35,148 bases of DNA from Secundilactobacillus angelensis. GTDB lineage: Bacteria; Bacillota; Bacilli; Lactobacillales; Lactobacillaceae. Below are positions 32,201-35,148 of the stretch, piece after piece (within the stretch, counting starts at the first letter, position 1; each line of letters opens with the position of its first letter). The notes beneath the pieces are model-generated. The model did not search any database and was not told the origin of the DNA. It saw nothing but the letters and a program-made list of their open reading frames with translations. A program made the position numbers and the translations under genes. The DNA lies in the NCBI RefSeq assembly GCF_012641075.1, contig NZ_JAAXLJ010000023.1:1-35148 (forward strand). Direction: 5' to 3'.

Positions 32201-35148
32201 CATAAGTCTTAGACAGCATTGGTGCGCTGATGGTTACGGTCTTTGGCGTGATGTTCAACGAGCCCTTGCCGACACTCTTCGCTGAAATGACGTAGTTCGG
32301 ATTAACAGCCTGTAATTTCTGAATCCCGCTATCTGTCAATGTCACATCATAGTTGCCAACGTTTTGACTGGCAGCTGAAGCCGTATTGAAGTCAGCCGTA
32401 GTGAGGTTTGTTGGCATCACGAAGTTTGGATTATCCGCCGCTCCTGGTGCGCTTAAGTTGAACGCAGGCACATCGCTGGCATCATCGTCGTAAGTCTTGG
32501 TCGCGTCACTAATAGTGATTGCGTTATCCGCTAATGCTTTGGCCGAGATAGTTAATTGACCATCAACTGTTGTAATTGCGTAGTTCGAGTTAGTTGCTGC
32601 ATCGGCCGTTATCGTGATTGGTGCATCAGTAACTGCATTGACATCCTTCGGCACATTCACTGTATATATTAACGGAGCCCCTGATTGAGCGGTATTGGAA
32701 ACGTCAGCTGTTCCTTGTTCATTATAAGAACTGCCATCATAAACCTTGTGCACATCGTTTGCTGCAATGGTTACTGGTCGCTTAGTAATGTGAAGTTGAC
32801 CGCTGCTAATACTATCAGCAGTAATCGCATAATTGGTGTTAGCTTGGCTGAGTTTCTCAATACCAGCTTGAGTTAATTTAACGGCATAGTTACCAACATT
32901 TTGACTAGTGATACCAGTAGTATCGAAATCCTCAGCCGTTAAATTAGCGGGAATAACAACTTCAGGATACTCGTCTGAAGCAGTCAAACCATAAATCTTA
33001 GGATCAGTATTAACATCACCATCGTAAACTTTAGTAGTTGAATCAACTGAAATCGCACCAGCCATAACTTGTTCAGGGGTGATAGTGAAATGCCCAGTTG
33101 ATACCTTTGAAGTTGCCAGCGTGTAGTTTGGCATTTGCTGATTAACCGCATCGACACCCGATTGATTCAAACTAATAGTGTAGGTACCAACGTTTTGACT
33201 AAAGCCATCGCCGTTATTTGCCATGAGATTAAAGTCTGAACTAGGTAACGTTAATTGATCGCCAGTTGATAATTGCAGCGCGTAATTTTGCGGATTCTCG
33301 GCACTGTTATTATCATAAACTTTTGTCTGATCTGTGATTGCAGCTGTTAAGTCTGCTTTGCTGATTGTCAGCGAACCAGGCTGATAAGTGACAGCGTAAT
33401 TACCAGCATTCTGGCTGGAAGCTGTCAGTGCATAAGTGCCTGCATTCGTATCGCCACTAATAGCCGTCAGAACAAATGTTGGTTTAACCCCATTTTCCGG
33501 TAGCCCATCAATTGCAACCTGATACTCACCTGAATAGGTTTTGCCATCATAGGTCTTAGAAATAGTTGGCACAGTCACTGTAATTGGTGCAGGTGTAATG
33601 GTTAATTTACCATTAATTGTCTTGATATTGTAGTTCGGATTATCTGCTGAATCGGCGAGCACTTTAATGGTGTACCCTTCATCGTTCACGTTAGTAGCGG
33701 CATTAGCCGTTATCGTGTATTTCAAATCCGAACCGTTGACTGGTTTACCACTAACATTTTCTTCTAAGTTGGCATCATCGTATGCTTCGCCGCTATAAAC
33801 CATGCTTTCATCCTTAGCAGTAATCGTGACGTTGGCTTTGCTGATGGTAAACGTATCACCAGTCACTTTTGCTGATTGAATATCATAGTTCGGGCTAGCA
33901 GCCTTCAGGTCTTGAAGACCTTTGTCACTCAAAGCAATGGTATAAGTTCCTGCGTTAACTGGGGCTGCAAGACTATAATCAGCGACACCCCAATCGTTAG
34001 GTGTTTGTACGCCATCTGGCAGTGTCAGCGTGTATTGGGCAGCATTACCATCGTAAGTCTTGTTTCCACTAGTAACGCCCAGCGTTAAGCCATCTTTCTG
34101 AGTAATTCGTAAGTTACCGGCAGTGACGTTCTGACGAGTAATGGTGTAGTTCTTGTTAATTACTTGTAAATCTTTGATTCCTTTATCACTTAAACTGATC
34201 TGATAATCACCAACATTGGAGCTCGTAACCCCGCTGAAATCAAAATCATCGGCATTCCAAGCGGGCACATTCATGTCAGTTGGCAGGCTGAGGGTTATGG
34301 AAGTGGTGGCTACCGCTCTAGTCCCATCGTACGCTTTTGATCCGTTATTGATTTGTACTTTGGCGTTGGTATCTGGTGTGATATTTAAGTTACCGGCAGT
34401 TATATTGGTACTGGTGATCGTGTAGTTTTTATTTACAGCCTGCAGTGCTTTAACACCGGTATCACTGAACTTGATCGAATAACTGCCAACGTTGGCACTA
34501 CCGATTCCACTGAAATCAAAATCTTCAGCGTTTAAGTTTGGAATCGTCATGTCAGTTGGACCAGTGATCTTAAAGTCGCTGGCAGCCACATTAGTGGTCC
34601 CATCATAAACTTTAGGATCCGCACTGATTTGAACAGTAGCGGTTGTATTTGGTGTGACTGATAGCTTTCCTTCAACCGTTGAAATCACGTAGTTTCCGTT
34701 ACCCGTTTTTGGCAATTCAACTGTCGTAACGTAATCGCCAACATTTGATTTAGCGTTACTGCTAATCGTATAAGTCACTGCTGTGCCAACAGCGCCATCA
34801 CCAGGAACTGTCACGATACCTTTAACAGGTAACACTGGTAAATTGCCGTTGTAGGTCACGGTTTCGCTTGGTGCTGTGATCGTAATGTGAGCTGGAGTGA
34901 CGTTTAGGTTACCGGCGGTCACATTACTGCTAGTAATCGTGTAGTTCTTGTTGGCACTTTGCAGTGCAGAAATGCCAGTTTCACTGAATTTAACTGAATA
35001 CTGACCCGCATCACTCTTGATACCACTGAAATCAAAATCTTCAGCAGTTAATGTTGGAATAACCATATCAGCTGGTCCAGTCAACTTAAAGTCCGTGGCA
35101 GCCACGTTCGTGGTGCCATCATAAACTTTATTGGCATCACTTAAAGTC
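29289..35148 (-). CDS. Giant sortase-anchored surface protein with MBG/YDG repeats (partial, N-terminus outside the window)
   Basis: The visible 1,952 residues are the C-terminal part. The frame is open to the window edge, and the upstream text (TLSDANKVYDGTTNV) continues the repeat pattern, so GTG 35105 is an internal valine, not a start. About 20 modules of 75-105 residues occupy 35148 to about 29871: 11 YDG-type (KVYDG...NVGSYxVxLSDxGIxxLQ-AN-NY) and 9 MBG-type (SKTYDG...GxPxNG...DVNAGTY...NPNY). Then come a non-repeat domain (about 100 residues), a Lys/Arg/Ser/Gly-rich wall-spanning stretch (SGTKRGSSSSKHSTSKSTK...), the sorting signal LPQTDE, a hydrophobic helix and the tail KKRKSDQ. The LPQTD motif departs from LPXTG but fits the LPQTxE type seen in some lactobacilli. 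Such proteins are thought to be adhesins or biofilm matrix; the ligand is unknown. Confidence 0.9.
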   Translation of the reverse strand, partial: TLSDANKVYDGTTNVAATDFKLTGPADMVIPTLTAEDFDFSGIKSDAGQYSVKFSETGISALQSANKNYTITSSNVTAGNLNVTPAHITITAPSETVTYNGNLPVLPVKGIVTVPGDGAVGTAVTYTISSNAKSNVGDYVTTVELPKTGNGNYVISTVEGKLSVTPNTTATVQISADPKVYDGTTNVAASDFKITGPTDMTIPNLNAEDFDFSGIGSANVGSYSIKFSDTGVKALQAVNKNYTITSTNITAGNLNITPDTNAKVQINNGSKAYDGTRAVATTSITLSLPTDMNVPAWNADDFDFSGVTSSNVGDYQISLSDKGIKDLQVINKNYTITRQNVTAGNLRITQKDGLTLGVTSGNKTYDGNAAQYTLTLPDGVQTPNDWGVADYSLAAPVNAGTYTIALSDKGLQDLKAASPNYDIQSAKVTGDTFTISKANVTITAKDESMVYSGEAYDDANLEENVSGKPVNGSDLKYTITANAATNVNDEGYTIKVLADSADNPNYNIKTINGKLTITPAPITVTVPTISKTYDGKTYSGEYQVAIDGLPENGVKPTFVLTAISGDTNAGTYALTASSQNAGNYAVTYQPGSLTISKADLTAAITDQTKVYDNNSAENPQNYALQLSTGDQLTLPSSDFNLMANNGDGFSQNVGTYTISLNQSGVDAVNQQMPNYTLATSKVSTGHFTITPEQVMAGAISVDSTTKVYDGDVNTDPKIYGLTASDEYPEVVIPANLTAEDFDTTGITSQNVGNYAVKLTQAGIEKLSQANTNYAITADSISSGQLHITKRPVTIAANDVHKVYDGSSYNEQGTADVSNTAQSGAPLIYTVNVPKDVNAVTDAPITITADAATNSNYAITTVDGQLTISAKALADNAITISDATKTYDDDASDVPAFNLSAPGAADNPNFVMPTNLTTADFNTASAASQNVGNYDVTLTDSGIQKLQAVNPNYVISAKSVGKGSLNITPKTVTISAPMLSKTYDGNAYFGADLTGTVTGQVGNQQVVYDLTDLSEDVNAGDYEIDVAVDSAASVNQNYDIQTAKGQLTIDKAAVTIAAPQGLTKMYDGSGYVLNDSAATVTGKPDNGATVNYHLSSLENAVNAGTYSVNITDTADNPNYDITVVPSTFTVTKNTEASVRVGSASKTYDNDKHTDPQTYTVSLPAGVLTPDSWSADDFELSDDNQNVGSYDVALSDKGIQKLNAANTNYSLNADNVTAGKLTIDPVSITVTAPTISQTYDGVAYAGDYSAKISGTPLNATSPSFDLTDISQDVNAGTYGIKATANGDTSNYAITYVDGSLTITPQTLGQATVNSADNHQADDFIVVQGAAKVYDGDAATDPTTYQVLAPSNYSDFNVPTFTAEDFTTVSDGQNTGQHVVTLNALGLAKLQAANKNYQFDAQSIQNGLLVITPAPISIAAPNLTKQYDGYPYAGSTTPVITGVPAKGVAPVYTLTALNDDVNAGHYPIVVNFSAKDNPNYTISTTAGQLTINPITPQFRVMIDACYQLYSGQPANNQVYTVNITGADLVQPKWSSEDFVVSGTPDTVGSYPVTLSKSGWDKLQQANPNDVINPDPEKVTPGALVIEPVSVAKADLGQIQVGNQTKVYDGLTDDPTDYTVTLPDKLTAPVWTVSDFYRQNTSEDAGSYEVTLSQIGLSALQTANPNYVINLEDIKSGQLTITKAPVTITAPSGISKTDDGQPYSGATTGKVTGQPANGTAVVYQLDYGKNGSVGTHPINVVADPSLNPNYEITVVSSSYQILPQPVAVSTTDVTKIDEPQFKAVVAEPVFYRAENSGGPATGQVTLRVPAAHELNQAKKIIESAPESAELIVSSEKGSGTKRGSSSSKHSTSKSTKQVGEGSEQRTHRNTRYTNAGTGSRGGSATVSNESRTSSQVTKDLNQQSVSAVTKAGTSMPADEANLPQTDETQASWLAVLGVTLMSLLGLLGFKKRKSDQ
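29871..35148 (-). repeat. Array of about 20 divergent protein-coding repeats (MBG and YDG modules)
   Basis: From the N-terminal side the order is A B A A A B B A A B A B B A B A B A A B (A = YDG-type, B = MBG-type). Units are well diverged, so this is an old array rather than a slipped tandem repeat. The first and third modules (both A, sharing NKNYTIT and TAGNLN) are the most alike. Units are joined without linkers: the last strand of each (NITP, TISK, TITP) runs straight into the next. Confidence 0.85.

Noticed and set aside
35103-35105. Start codon of the surface protein at GTG 35105
   Set aside because: The frame continues to the window edge with repeat text (KVYDGTTNV) and there is no ribosome site; it is an internal valine.
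29871-35148. Regularly spaced similar DNA segments, which could look like a CRISPR or satellite array
   Set aside because: The similarity is at protein level in one open frame, units are 75-105 codons long and diverged, and there are no short identical repeats with unique spacers.

Overview
The window looks like a chromosomal segment of a heterofermentative lactic acid bacterium, most likely Lentilactobacillus or a close relative in the Lactobacillaceae. The reasons are moderately low GC, strong Shine-Dalgarno sites, lactobacillus-type pentose genes, a zinc-dependent mannitol 2-dehydrogenase, an LPQTxE-type sortase signal and an OpuC osmolyte transporter. The genus is inferred from remembered protein families; no search was run. 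I see no rRNA, tRNA, CRISPR array, insertion sequence or prophage.

Layout. 1-1871: the start of araA and all of araB (minus strand), with a promoter carrying two AraR-like boxes and a cre-like site. 2115-4019: fructokinase and mannitol dehydrogenase (plus). 4095-7726: two tandem, very similar oligopeptide-binding lipoproteins (minus), each preceded by the same inverted repeat. 7941-9314: a C39-like peptidase (plus) and two uncharacterised genes (minus), one of which has lost or never had a normal start codon. 9522-13856: xylB, xylA and xylR (all minus; transcription order xylR, xylA, xylB). 14012-16190: aminotransferase, nicotinamidase-like hydrolase and a GreA-family factor (plus). 16255-17031: acetoin/diacetyl reductase with a Rex-like site. 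17317-20751: opuCA-CB-CC-CD (minus). 20987-21394: Ohr-type peroxidase. 21807-23267: a sugar-porter MFS gene with a XylR operator. 23469-23876: a small secreted lysozyme-fold (Apf-like) protein. 23952-25396: a K+ channel overlapping a secreted matrixin-like metalloprotease (minus), divergent from a CiaRH-like two-component system (25650-27666). 27725-29120: 3-methyladenine glycosylase I and a TIM-barrel isomerase/endonuclease-IV-like protein (minus). 29289-35148: the C-terminal 1,952 residues of a giant sortase-anchored protein built from about 20 MBG/YDG modules; its N-terminus lies outside the window.

How the genes work together. Arabinose (araBA) and xylose (xylAB plus the MFS transporter) feed the phosphoketolase pathway through xylulose 5-phosphate. 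The xylA and transporter promoters share a 22-bp operator with identical half-sites at the same distance from the -10 box, so the two loci, 9 kb apart, look like one XylR regulon. Mannitol dehydrogenase and acetoin reductase can reoxidise NADH. OpuC, Ohr, the CiaRH-like system, the metalloprotease/K+ channel pair and the giant adhesin form a stress and cell-surface block. Hairpin terminators sit at nearly every transcription-unit end, and those between convergent genes are usable from both sides. The most unusual items are the shared XylR operator, the conserved operator of the oppA pair, the ATC codon in start position at 9314, the protease-channel coupling, and the two-family module architecture of the giant surface protein.
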